In this document: positions 36,914 through 46,215 of the stretch, piece after piece
How the letters are laid out: the number at the start of each line of letters is the position of its first letter
Position numbering within the stretch: position 1 is the first letter of the stretch
Source: Mycolicibacterium gilvum
Lineage (GTDB): Bacteria > Actinomycetota > Actinomycetes > Mycobacteriales > Mycobacteriaceae
NCBI RefSeq assembly: GCF_900454025.1
Contig: NZ_UGQM01000001.1
Coordinates: 62,001 to 126,000 of the forward strand
Reading direction: 5' to 3'
DNA length: 64,000 bases
Translations under genes and position numbers: made by a program
The notes under the pieces: generated by a model
Database searches by the model: none
The model's input: the letters and a program-made list of their open reading frames with translations, nothing else
Told to the model about the DNA's origin: nothing

Positions 36914-36939
36914 ACCCGGGCTAAACCTGGGCTAAACCG
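36907..36939. repeat. Three tandem 11-base repeats at converging gene ends
   Basis: GGGCTAAACC plus one variable base, repeated at 36907-36917, 36918-36928 and 36929-36939. Each unit carries TAA on the plus strand and TAG on the minus strand. As 11 is not a multiple of 3, stops occur in all three frames in both directions. The first TAA is the ptsI stop; the last TAG ends the converging small gene. Confidence 0.85.
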
Positions 36940-37177
36940 TCCAGCCGGTGGCCTGCGGCCACGACTCGACGTCGCGACCGTCGTGGCGCAGCCTGACGTA
37001 CTCGTAGCCGCGGTCGCCGGCCTGTGCCGTGGTGTCGGAATAGACGCGGCGCGCTTCGAACTCGGTGCCCCGCGCGACGCAGGTCTCCTCGGCGCCGTCT
37101 GCCGGGTTGCCCTGGTTGTAGGCGGTCGCGGCCACGACCTCCCAGTCGCCGGCGCCCGCATCGTTCGTGTCAGCCAT
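36932..37177 (-). CDS. Small acidic protein of unknown function
   Basis: 81 residues, soluble, acidic, with DWEVVAATAYNQGNPADGAEETCVARG, then RGYEYVRLRHDGRDVESWP. I do not recognise a family. Codon use and composition look genuine, and it is divergent from the pirin gene with a 59-base gap. It converges on ptsI, and its stop falls in the 11-base tandem repeat. No clear ribosome site is seen. Confidence 0.6.
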   Translation of the reverse strand: MADTNDAGAGDWEVVAATAYNQGNPADGAEETCVARGTEFEARRVYSDTTAQAGDRGYEYVRLRHDGRDVESWPQATGWTV

Positions 37178-37210
37178 CGTCGCCGGGTACCCGGGGGAGC
37201 CGGAATTATT

Positions 37211-37224
37211 CGGACTGCAGTCCG
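37211..37224. promoter_or_regulatory. Perfect 14-base palindrome between divergent genes
   Basis: CGGACTGCAGTCCG reads the same on both strands and lies in the 59-base gap between the small acidic protein gene (36932-37177) and the pirin gene (37237). It is 12 bases upstream of the pirin ATG. The likely role is an operator for one or both genes; the regulator is unknown. Confidence 0.45.
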
Positions 37225-37236
37225 GTTCAATGGGGT

Positions 37237-38211
37237 ATGCCTGCTGTCACCGCCAACACACTCGAACTGCCCCGCATCGCGGGCCCCGGTCCGGCCGAGA
37301 CCGAACGGCCCGTGCGCAGCGTCACCACCGGCCCCCGCGGCTACGAAGGCGAGGGCTTCCCGGTCGTCCGCGCATTCGCCGGGGTGAACCCCCGCGACCT
37401 CGACCCGTTCGTGCACATGGACCAGATGGGTGAGGTCGAGTACCAGCCCGGCGAACCGCGGGGCACCGACTGGCACCCGCACCGCGGCTTCGAGACCGTC
37501 ACCTACATGATCGACGGCCGCTTCGCCCACCAGGACTCCCACGGTGGCGGCGGGTTGATCACCGACGGGGCGACGCAGTGGATGACCGCGGGATCGGGCA
37601 TCCTGCACATCGAGACTCCGCCCGCCGAACTGGTCGACAGTGGAGGGCTGTTCCACGGCATCCAGTTGTGGGTGAACCTGCCGAAGGTGGACAAGTTCGC
37701 CGACCCGCGGTACCAGTCCATCGAGGGTGAACAGGCGGCGCTGCTGTCCTCCGACGACGGCGGTGCGCTGGTGCGCGTCATCGCCGGCGAGATCGCCGGT
37801 CACCGCGGACCGGGTTCCACCCATACCCCGATCACGCTGGCGCACACCAGCATCGAGCCCGGAGCGAGGGTGAACCTGCCGTGGAACCGCGACTTCAACG
37901 CACTCGTCTACGTGCTGTCGGGCCGCGGCTCGGTCGGGCCGGTCGGGCACCCGATCCAGCAGGGCCAACTCGCCGTGCTCGGCCCCGGCGACCGCATCAC
38001 CGTCGCCGCGGACGCCGCCCAGGACTCCCATCGCCCGGCCATGGAGGTTCTGCTGTTGGGGGGCAGGCCGATTCGGGAGCCGATTTTTCAGTACGGCCCG
38101 TTCGTGATGAACTCCAAGTCCGAGCTGATCGACGCGGTCGAGGACTTCCAGGCCGGAAAGTTCGGCACCGTCCCGCCGAACGCGCTCCAGCCGTACCGGC
38201 CGACACGGTGA
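37237..38211 (+). CDS. Pirin-family cupin protein
   Basis: 324 residues with the two pirin cupin halves. The metal site segments TDWHPHRGFETVTYMIDG and HQDSHGGGGLI are followed by the ITDGATQWMTAGSGILHIE signature; the C-terminal pirin domain contains FNALVYVLSG. Pirins bind iron or another metal and some are quercetin 2,3-dioxygenases or transcription cofactors; substrate and role cannot be told here. I chose ATG 37237; the longer frame overlaps the divergent gene. It ends three bases from the converging FUSC gene. Confidence 0.88.
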   Translation: MPAVTANTLELPRIAGPGPAETERPVRSVTTGPRGYEGEGFPVVRAFAGVNPRDLDPFVHMDQMGEVEYQPGEPRGTDWHPHRGFETVTYMIDGRFAHQDSHGGGGLITDGATQWMTAGSGILHIETPPAELVDSGGLFHGIQLWVNLPKVDKFADPRYQSIEGEQAALLSSDDGGALVRVIAGEIAGHRGPGSTHTPITLAHTSIEPGARVNLPWNRDFNALVYVLSGRGSVGPVGHPIQQGQLAVLGPGDRITVAADAAQDSHRPAMEVLLLGGRPIREPIFQYGPFVMNSKSELIDAVEDFQAGKFGTVPPNALQPYRPTR

Positions 38212-38214
38212 GGC

Positions 38215-40353
38215 TCAGGGCGGGCTCGAATTCCACGGATAGATGAGCTCGAGCTCGCCCAGCGCGGCAGCGGCCGTCAGCAGCGGCAGGGCCGCCGCGA
38301 CTCCCAGGGTGTCCTCGCGTGCCTCCGAGCGCAGCGCGCGGACGAAATCCTCGCTGATCGGGACCCAGGCGGCGGCGGGCTCGGATCTGCCCGACACCCG
38401 AGCGCAGATCGCGTCGGTATGCGCTTCGAGCACCTCCCGCACCTTCGGGTACGTGCCCAGCGGCGGCGGGGTGGGAATGTCGGCGATGAGATCCGCGGCC
38501 CCGCGCAGTCGGGTGGCGCGGTTGGAGGACCGCACCACCGGGGCACGGAAGTCCGTCTCGCCGCTGCTTTCCGAAAGATATTGCCGCACTGCGTCATCCA
38601 CGACCCGCGACGCGTCCAGTGCGGCATGGCTGAGTGTGACGACCTCGTTCGTGCGTTCCTCGTAGGCGCCCCGGGTGATGTGCAGCACCGCAGCGCGCAG
38701 ATACCGGGCCGCGGTGAAGCGCGCCGAGTCGATCGCCCGGGTGACCGACGCCGTCGCGCCGCGCGGCCAGAGCAACACCGACACCGCGACACCCACGAGT
38801 GCGCCGACGAAGACGTCCTCCACCCGGATCAGTCCGACCTCCCATCCGGTGGGGGCGATCAGGTTGAACGAGATCAGCACCATCATCGTGAACGCGGCCT
38901 GCGCGGCGATGAACGACGCGATCTCCGGCACGTAGGCCGACCCGAACACCGCCAGCGGCATCAGGATCCACATCACCACCGGGTCGACGCCGACGAGGCT
39001 GATCAGCAGGGCTCCCAGCAGGAAACCGATCCCGGTGCCCACCACCGCGCGCCACACCCTGGTCCCGGTGGTCAAGGCGCTGCTGCGCAGCACCGACAGC
39101 GCGCCCAGGACCACCCAGAATCCGTGCTCGACCGGGAACAGATGGGTGACGGTCACGGCGAGCGCGAGTCCCAGGCCGGTGCGCAGGCTGTTGCGCACCG
39201 CGACCGCCCGGTTCCCGACGAAGCCGGTGGTGATCTTCGCTGCGGCAACGGTTTCGGGCAGCAGGCGGTCCGACGCGCCCGTGGGTGGCAGGCGCAGTCC
39301 CAGCGCCCGGGCCCACACCGGGCGCGCGTCGGCGGCGGCGGCCGCGGCGATGATCCGGCCGGTGGCACTGACGGTCGCCGCGATCGTCCGCCGGCGCAGC
39401 AGATCTCGCCCCTGGGCCACGGCCTGCTCATCGTCGGGGGCACCGAGAATCTCGTCGATGTCCTCGCGCCACCGGCCCCGGGCCAGGGTCCGCAGTGCCA
39501 GCAGCGCGCCCTCCAACTCGGCGCGGGCCATCTCGCGGTCGGCCGGGCGCGAGATGCTCAGTACCGCAGCAGACGCGCGCAGAACCCGGACCACGGCGTC
39601 CTTGTCGCGCAGGGTGACACCGGTGCCGCGACCGGTGCGGTCGGCGACCCACTCGAGATCGTCGACGACACGCACCAGCGCGCGGCTGCCCGCGGTGAGG
39701 CCGACCGGTCGAAAGTCGGCTCCCAGGAACGTTTTTCGGAGTGCGTCCATCGCGCGCTGGACGTCGTCGGGCGTGACCTTGCCGTCCAGGCGGTCGGCCA
39801 GCGCGGTGCATGCCCGCGCCGCGCGTCGCCGCAACTGCCCGTGATGGCGTGGCGGTAGCAGGAACAGCGCGGCGGGCACGCACACGGCCAGCGCGATCGT
39901 CCAACCGAGCAGGCGTTCGGCCACCGGACCCGGCGGTGTGCACGCGGGAAGCACGAACGTCAGCAGCGTGGCGCGCTGGCCTGCGGCCAGCGTCTCGCTG
40001 AGAACCCCGGAGAACGTCACCGCGACACCGATCACGAACATCGCCGCCACCGCCGGCCAGGGATACGGCGCGACCAGGGTTCCGAGGGTGATGAGCAGGA
40101 ATCCGTTGAGCCCCAAGCCGCCATATGCGACGGCGCGGTTCTGCCGGTTGCCGGGAAAGTCGGAGAACACCAGGAGCGCGACCGCACCGAAAATCGTGAA
40201 CAACGGTGTTTGTGTACTGCCGCCGGCCACCGCGAAGCTCACCGCTCCGGCCGCCGGCACCACGACGGCGGCGCGCACGGCCCGGCGCAGCGCGTCCCTG
40301 TCGGGATCACGCTGTGCGACGCGGTCTGCGACCCGCTGGCGGAGGCTGAGCAT
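38215..40353 (-). CDS. FUSC-family membrane protein (aromatic acid exporter type)
   Basis: 712 residues. Two membrane blocks (about 25-185 and about 385-520), each of several helices, alternate with charged helical cytosolic regions, the layout of the fusaric acid resistance / YccS family. The second block has AVRNSLRTGLGLALAVTVTHLFPVEHGFWVVLGALSVL. These proteins are linked to export of aromatic or other organic acids; the substrate is unknown. The start is ATG 40353 (MLSLRQRVADRVAQ). A TetR regulator lies 106 bases upstream on the same strand and may control it. Confidence 0.8.
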   Translation of the reverse strand: MLSLRQRVADRVAQRDPDRDALRRAVRAAVVVPAAGAVSFAVAGGSTQTPLFTIFGAVALLVFSDFPGNRQNRAVAYGGLGLNGFLLITLGTLVAPYPWPAVAAMFVIGVAVTFSGVLSETLAAGQRATLLTFVLPACTPPGPVAERLLGWTIALAVCVPAALFLLPPRHHGQLRRRAARACTALADRLDGKVTPDDVQRAMDALRKTFLGADFRPVGLTAGSRALVRVVDDLEWVADRTGRGTGVTLRDKDAVVRVLRASAAVLSISRPADREMARAELEGALLALRTLARGRWREDIDEILGAPDDEQAVAQGRDLLRRRTIAATVSATGRIIAAAAAADARPVWARALGLRLPPTGASDRLLPETVAAAKITTGFVGNRAVAVRNSLRTGLGLALAVTVTHLFPVEHGFWVVLGALSVLRSSALTTGTRVWRAVVGTGIGFLLGALLISLVGVDPVVMWILMPLAVFGSAYVPEIASFIAAQAAFTMMVLISFNLIAPTGWEVGLIRVEDVFVGALVGVAVSVLLWPRGATASVTRAIDSARFTAARYLRAAVLHITRGAYEERTNEVVTLSHAALDASRVVDDAVRQYLSESSGETDFRAPVVRSSNRATRLRGAADLIADIPTPPPLGTYPKVREVLEAHTDAICARVSGRSEPAAAWVPISEDFVRALRSEAREDTLGVAAALPLLTAAAALGELELIYPWNSSPP

Positions 40354-40459
40354 CAGTCCGGGTCGACCTCGACGCCGCGGAAAGGCGATCTGAGACGCCA
40401 GAGTAAGGGAACTGTAACAATTTGCTGGAGCGTAGACGGCCGCGTCTGTCGCGGGGACA

Positions 40460-41038
40460 TCAGAGCAACATCTCACTCATCGGCGGCACGGAGTCGAAGC
40501 GGCCCGAGTCGAGCGCCTCCAGCAGCTGGCTGACGATCCAGCGAAGGCTGGAGATGTCGCGGGGGAGGATGGCCTGCTCGTACCCGACGAGCAGGTACAC
40601 CGCCCATGCCGCGAACAGCTCGGCCTGGCGGGGACTGTCCAGGATCTGTATCGCCGAATCGTAGAGCACGTCGAAACGCTGTCGGTCCACCGCGGCCTGT
40701 ACCTCGTGAACCTGCGGATCGATGAAACTCCACACCCGGATGGCGGACTCCGCACCGTGCGGCAGCGCGAGGCCGACCTCGATCAGATGACCGATCCGCC
40801 GGCGTGGGTCGGCTTCGGACTGCACCGCCTCGACGACGCGGACCGTCAGGCCCTCGTGCCAGTGCGCCACCAGCTGGCCTGTGTAGGAGCCCCAGTTCGC
40901 GAAGTAGTGATAGAACGAGCCGGTCGTGACGCCGAGCCTTTGGCAGACCGTTGCCAGCTTGAGTCCGCCGTAGCCACGATCGGAGAGCACCTCCAGCCCG
41001 GCCTCGAAGAACGCCTCCCGCGATGACACTGCCCCCAT
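40460..41038 (-). CDS. TetR-family regulator upstream of the FUSC gene
   Basis: 192 residues with an N-terminal TetR helix-turn-helix (LATVCQRLGVTTGSFYHYF, about 28-46) and a helical ligand domain. It lies 106 bases upstream of the FUSC gene on the same strand, so it likely regulates that exporter and perhaps itself. It is divergent from a second TetR gene. No clear ribosome site precedes ATG 41038; a TAAGGT -10-like element close upstream may give a short or absent leader. Confidence 0.88.
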   Translation of the reverse strand: MGAVSSREAFFEAGLEVLSDRGYGGLKLATVCQRLGVTTGSFYHYFANWGSYTGQLVAHWHEGLTVRVVEAVQSEADPRRRIGHLIEVGLALPHGAESAIRVWSFIDPQVHEVQAAVDRQRFDVLYDSAIQILDSPRQAELFAAWAVYLLVGYEQAILPRDISSLRWIVSQLLEALDSGRFDSVPPMSEMLL

Positions 41039-41205
41039 ACCGAAAAACCTTAGTTCGACGGCGCGCTATGGGGAGTCCGCAACGTCCGATCACGAGGGAT
41101 TCGGGCGCCAGGAAGTCAGGCTGTGAGTTTGCTGGAGGGGTCGAGGCGCGCGGCGTCGACCAGGAGCGTGCGGGAAGGCAGGTTGACGTGTGGCACAATT
41201 TCAAC

Positions 41206-41841
41206 GTGCCGTATACGGCTAGTAGAGGTCCAGGACGCCCTCCCGCAGCGAAAGCCGCTGAAACTCGGGAGCGCATCCTGCGTGCCGCGCGCGAGGTATT
41301 CAGCGAACTCGGTTACGACGCGGCCACGTTCCAGGCGATTGCCATACGGGCCGATCTCACGCGCCCCGCGATCAATCACTACTTCGCGAGCAAAGGCGTT
41401 CTGTGGGCCGAAGTGGTCGAGCAGACCAACGCCACCATCGTCAGCGAAGCGATCGCACGGGCGCACGAGCACACGAGCCTCGTCGAACGTCTGTCCGCGT
41501 TTCTGACGGTGGCCACTCAGGCGGAGTCGGACGACCGCTCCGCCGCGGCCTTCCTGGTCACGTCCGTGCTGGAGTCCCAGCGGCACCCAGAACTCATCAA
41601 CGATGAGCACGACTCGTTGAAGAACTCGCGCAGGTTCGTGTCGGCGGCGGTCAGCGATGCGATCGAGCGCGGTGAATTGAGCGCCGACACGGACGTCACG
41701 CACCTGGTGGAGATGCTCGTCGCGGTGGTCTGGGGGATGGGCTTCTACGCCGGATTCGTCGGTGACCGAAGCGATCTGAGCGCTGTCGTGCACAAGCTGG
41801 AGCTGCTGCTGGCCGGCAAGCTCTGGAACGTCGCCGACTGA
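41206..41841 (+). CDS. TetR-family regulator (Rv0144-like position)
   Basis: 211 residues. The TetR domain has FQAIAIRADLTRPAINHYFASKGVL at about 40-64, followed by a long helical C-terminal domain. I chose GTG 41206 (PYTASRGPGRPPAAKAAETRERIL), as the region upstream does not look coding. There is no ribosome site, so a leaderless start is possible. A perfect 12-base palindrome covers the start codon. The downstream methyltransferase/aldehyde dehydrogenase cluster resembles Rv0145-Rv0149, where a TetR gene (Rv0144) is also adjacent, so it may control that cluster. Confidence 0.85.
   Translation: MPYTASRGPGRPPAAKAAETRERILRAAREVFSELGYDAATFQAIAIRADLTRPAINHYFASKGVLWAEVVEQTNATIVSEAIARAHEHTSLVERLSAFLTVATQAESDDRSAAAFLVTSVLESQRHPELINDEHDSLKNSRRFVSAAVSDAIERGELSADTDVTHLVEMLVAVVWGMGFYAGFVGDRSDLSAVVHKLELLLAGKLWNVAD
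41208..41219. promoter_or_regulatory. Perfect 12-base palindrome at the TetR start codon
   Basis: GCCGTATACGGC, starting in the last base of the GTG at 41206-41208. The position fits an autoregulatory operator blocking the gene's own promoter or start. Confidence 0.4.
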
Positions 41842-41895
41842 GAACTTCCTGTGGCTTCACTCTGCGAGTGCGGCCGACTGCCGTTGTTTAGATAG

Positions 41896-42870
<975 letters not shown>

Positions 42871-42888
42871 ACTCTTGACGGGTGTTGC

Positions 42889-42904
42889 CCAACCGGCTGG
42901 TTGG
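42889..42904. promoter_or_regulatory. Inverted repeat upstream of the aldehyde dehydrogenase
   Basis: CCAACC (42889-42894), 4-base spacer GGCT, GGTTGG (42899-42904). A -10-like TAGGAT follows at 42906-42911. The AACC-n4-GGTT core resembles TetR-type operators; the TetR gene at 41206-41841 is a candidate regulator. Confidence 0.45.
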
Positions 42905-42945
42905 TTAGGATTCGGGTTACTCCTAGGTCAGGAAGGGACCCCATC

Positions 42946-44352
42946 ATGACCACCGAATCCGTCGCACCTGTTCAGGCCGCCGAAGGCGCCGACATCCCCG
43001 CCATTGTGCAGCGACTCCGCCGTACCTATGCGACAGGCCGTACCCGCAGCGTCCAGTGGCGCAAAGAGCAACTGCATGCGCTCGAACGACTGATGACCGA
43101 GAACGAAGGCGTGATCACCGAAGCGCTGGAAAAGGACCTGGGCCGCGCCCCGTTCGAAGCATGGCTCGCCGACATCGCGAGCACCGCCGGCGAAGCCGCC
43201 TACGCCGCCAAGAACGTCGGCAAGTGGATGAAGCGCCGCTACCGGTTGCTGGAGATGTCGCAGCTGCCGGGCAGGGGCTGGGTCGAATACGAGCCCTACG
43301 GCACCGTGCTGGTGATCGGGGCTTGGAACTTCCCGTTCGCGCTCACCCTCGGTCCGGCCGTCGGTGCCATCGCAGCGGGAAACACCGTGGTGCTCAAGCC
43401 TTCTGAGGTCGCCCCTGCCTCGTCGGCGGTGATGGCCGAACTCGTCCCGCGCTACCTCGACAACGACGCCATCGCCGTCATCGAGGGCGACGGCGCGGTC
43501 AGCCAGGAGCTCATCGCCCAGGGCTTCGACCACCTGATCTTCACCGGCGGCACCGAAGTCGGCCGCAAGGTGTACGAGTCCGCCGCCACCCACCTCACGC
43601 CGGTCACCCTCGAGCTCGGCGGCAAGAGCCCGGTGATCGTCGCGAAGGACGCCGACATCGAGGTCGCCGCCAAGCGCATCGCCTGGACCAAGCTGATCAA
43701 CTCCGGCCAGATCTGCATCGCGCCCGACTACGTGCTCGTCGAAGCCCCCATCCGCGACAAGCTCGTCGACAGCATCCGCAGCGCGATCGACACGTTCGAG
43801 GCGGGCAACGCCCCCGGCAAGAAGATCGTCAACGAGCGGCACTTCAACCGGCTGTCCAACGCGCTGGCCGCCACCAAGGGCACCGTCGCGGTCGGCGGGG
43901 ACTCCGACGCGGTCAACCTCAAGATCTCGCCGACCGTCGTCGTCGACCCCGACCCGGCAGAGCCACTGATGACCGACGAGATCTTCGGGCCGATCCTGCC
44001 CGTGCTGACGGTGCAGAACCTCGATGAGGCGATCTCGTTCGTCAACTCGCGGCCCAAGCCGCTGGCCGCCTACCTGTTCACCAAGGCCAAGGCCGTCCGT
44101 GAGCGGGTCATCAAGGAGGTCCCGGCCGGCGGCATGGTCGTCAACCATCTGATCTTCCACTTCGCGACCCACAAGCTGCCGTTCGGCGGCGTCGGGCCGT
44201 CCGGTCTCGGTGCGTACCACGGCAAGTTCGGCTTCGAGGAGTTCAGCCACCGCAAGTCGGTGCTGACCAAGCCGACCCGACCCGACCTCGGCTCCATGAT
44301 CTACCCCCCGTATACAGAGAAGGCGTTCAAGCTCGCCCGCAAGTTGTTCTGA
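42946..44352 (+). CDS. Aldehyde dehydrogenase (Rv0147-like)
   Basis: 468 residues of the class-3-like NAD(P)-dependent aldehyde dehydrogenase type. Catalytic cysteine C257 lies in NSGQICIAPDY and the general base E223 in LELGGK. The cofactor segment GAWNFPF and C-terminal LPFGGVGPSGLGAYHGKFGF are present. It oxidises an unknown, probably fatty or aromatic, aldehyde. I chose ATG 42946 with AGGAAGGG upstream. It leads a run of three oxidoreductases on the same strand, 29 bases before the short-chain dehydrogenase. Confidence 0.95.
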   Translation: MTTESVAPVQAAEGADIPAIVQRLRRTYATGRTRSVQWRKEQLHALERLMTENEGVITEALEKDLGRAPFEAWLADIASTAGEAAYAAKNVGKWMKRRYRLLEMSQLPGRGWVEYEPYGTVLVIGAWNFPFALTLGPAVGAIAAGNTVVLKPSEVAPASSAVMAELVPRYLDNDAIAVIEGDGAVSQELIAQGFDHLIFTGGTEVGRKVYESAATHLTPVTLELGGKSPVIVAKDADIEVAAKRIAWTKLINSGQICIAPDYVLVEAPIRDKLVDSIRSAIDTFEAGNAPGKKIVNERHFNRLSNALAATKGTVAVGGDSDAVNLKISPTVVVDPDPAEPLMTDEIFGPILPVLTVQNLDEAISFVNSRPKPLAAYLFTKAKAVRERVIKEVPAGGMVVNHLIFHFATHKLPFGGVGPSGLGAYHGKFGFEEFSHRKSVLTKPTRPDLGSMIYPPYTEKAFKLARKLF

Positions 44353-44381
44353 CCGGCGGGCCCATTCAGAGAGGAACATCA

Positions 44382-45245
44382 GTGCCTGGAGTGCAGGATC
44401 GTGTCATCGTCGTCACGGGTGCCGGAGGTGGACTGGGGCGCGAGTACGCGCTGACGCTCGCGCGTGAAGGCGCCAGCGTCGTCGTCAACGACCTCGGCGG
44501 CGCACGCGATGGCACCGGCGCCGGGTCGGCGATGGCCGACGAGGTGGTCAAGGAGATCAAGGACGCCGGCGGCCGCGCCGTCGCGAACTACGATTCCGTG
44601 GCCGAGCCCGAGGGTGCGGCCAACATCATCAAGACCGCGGTCGACGAGTTCGGCAAGGTCGACGGTGTGGTGAGCAACGCGGGCATCCTGCGCGACGGCA
44701 CCTTCCACAAGATGGAGTTCGCCAACTGGGACGCCGTGCTCAAGGTGCACCTCTACGGCGGCTACAACGTGATCCGCGCCGCGTGGCCGCACTTCCGGGA
44801 GAACGGGTTCGGCCGTGTCGTGGTCGCGACGTCGACCAGCGGTCTGTTCGGCAACTTCGGCCAGGCCAACTACGGCGCCGCCAAACTCGGCCTCGTCGGC
44901 CTGATCAACACGCTCTCGCAGGAGGGCGCGAAGTACAACATCAAGGCCAACGCGATCGCGCCGATCGCCGCGACCCGCATGACGCAGGACATCCTGCCGC
45001 CCGAGGTCTTCGAGAAGCTCACCCCCGAATACGTTGCACCGATCGTGTCCTACCTGTGCACCGAAGAGGTCCCCGAGACCGCGTCGGTGTTCATCGTCGG
45101 CGGTGGCAAGGTGCAGCGGGTGGCGCTGTTCCAGAACGAAGGCGTGACGTTCACCGAGGTGCCCTCGGTCGACGACGTCGCCGCCAAGTGGGGCGAGATC
45201 ACCGATCTGTCCGCAGCCGAGCGCGCCACCTTCAGCCTCGGCTGA
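44382..45245 (+). CDS. Short-chain dehydrogenase, MFE-2/17-beta-HSD4 type (Rv0148-like)
   Basis: 287 residues. Rossmann motif GAGGGLG near residue 13, NAG motif (SNAGILRD), catalytic serine in STSGLFG, and Y164-x3-K168 in NYGAAK. The N-terminus (RVIVVTGAGGGLGREYALTLAREGASVVVNDLGG) is typical of the peroxisomal-type 3-hydroxyacyl-CoA dehydrogenase family, so beta-oxidation of fatty or sterol acyl-CoA is likely. GTG 44382 follows AGAGAGGAA. The next gene begins two bases after its stop. Confidence 0.93.
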   Translation: MPGVQDRVIVVTGAGGGLGREYALTLAREGASVVVNDLGGARDGTGAGSAMADEVVKEIKDAGGRAVANYDSVAEPEGAANIIKTAVDEFGKVDGVVSNAGILRDGTFHKMEFANWDAVLKVHLYGGYNVIRAAWPHFRENGFGRVVVATSTSGLFGNFGQANYGAAKLGLVGLINTLSQEGAKYNIKANAIAPIAATRMTQDILPPEVFEKLTPEYVAPIVSYLCTEEVPETASVFIVGGGKVQRVALFQNEGVTFTEVPSVDDVAAKWGEITDLSAAERATFSLG

Positions 45246-45247
45246 GT

Positions 45248-46210
45248 ATGAAAGCACTTGTCGCACAGGAGCTGACAGGGCCGGCAGGGCTGGCGTACAC
45301 CGAGGTCGATGAACCGAACGGCGCTGACGCCGTGGTCATCGACGTCGGTGCCGCCGGCGTCTGCTTTCCTGACCTGTTGATGCTGCGGGGCGAATACCAG
45401 ATGAAGGTGCCCGCACCGTTCGTCCCCGGCCTCGAGGTGGCGGGCACCGTCCGGTCCGCACCCGAGGGGTCGGGATTCGCCGCCGGACAGCGGGTCTCGG
45501 GTTTCAGCCTGCTCGGCGCGTGGGCCGAGCGGGTCGCACTGCCGGTCGGCAGCGTCGTGCCGACGAACCCCGCGCTCGACGACGGCGAGGCCGTCTGCCT
45601 GCTGGGCAACTACTACACGATGTACTTCGCGTTGCATCGTCGTGGCGCCCTGCAACCCGGCGAGACGGTACTGGTGCTCGGCTCCGGCGGCGGCATCGGC
45701 ACGGCCTCCATCCAAATCGCGAAGGCGTTGGGCGCCAAGGTGATCGCGATGGTGCACCGTTCCTCGGCCACCGACTTCGTCAGGTCGCTGGGTGCTGATG
45801 TCGTGTTGCCGCTGACCGACGGGTGGCTGGACGCGGTCAAGGCCGAGACCGGCGGGCGCGGTGTGGACCTGGTCGTCGATCCGATCGGCGGGCCCGCGTT
45901 CGACGATGCGGTGCGTGCGCTGGCCACCGAGGGCAGGCTGCTGGTGATCGGCTTCGCCGCCGGCGGGATCCCGACCGTCAAGGTCAACCGGCTGCTGCTG
46001 CGCAACGTCAGCGTGGTGGGCGTCGGGTGGGGAGAGTTCGTCAACCGCACGCCGGGTGCGCAGGCAGAAGTCGGTGCCGCGCTGGCCGATCTGGTCGACA
46101 GAGGACTCAAACCCCCGGCGCCGGTGCGTTATCCGCTGTCCGACGGGGTTGCGGCGCTGCAGGCGTTCGCCGACGGCGCAGTGAACGGCAAACTCGTCCT
46201 GGAGCCGTAA
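45248..46210 (+). CDS. NADPH:quinone oxidoreductase, MDR family (Rv0149-like)
   Basis: A 320-residue zinc-independent medium-chain dehydrogenase/reductase. It has the alcohol-dehydrogenase-like N-terminal domain (VCFPDLLMLRGEYQMK, PFVPGLEVAGTV) and a nucleotide-binding GSGGGIGTASIQIAKALGA segment. No structural zinc cysteines are present. It probably reduces quinones or enones with NADPH. ATG 45248 lies two bases after the short-chain dehydrogenase stop; the longer frame inside that gene is a shadow. Confidence 0.93.
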   Translation: MKALVAQELTGPAGLAYTEVDEPNGADAVVIDVGAAGVCFPDLLMLRGEYQMKVPAPFVPGLEVAGTVRSAPEGSGFAAGQRVSGFSLLGAWAERVALPVGSVVPTNPALDDGEAVCLLGNYYTMYFALHRRGALQPGETVLVLGSGGGIGTASIQIAKALGAKVIAMVHRSSATDFVRSLGADVVLPLTDGWLDAVKAETGGRGVDLVVDPIGGPAFDDAVRALATEGRLLVIGFAAGGIPTVKVNRLLLRNVSVVGVGWGEFVNRTPGAQAEVGAALADLVDRGLKPPAPVRYPLSDGVAALQAFADGAVNGKLVLEP

Positions 46211-46215
46211 CCGGT

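Noticed and set aside
42875..42911. TTGACG to TAGGAT as the aldehyde dehydrogenase promoter
   Set aside because: The spacer would be 25 bases, too long for a standard promoter; only the -10-like element was kept.
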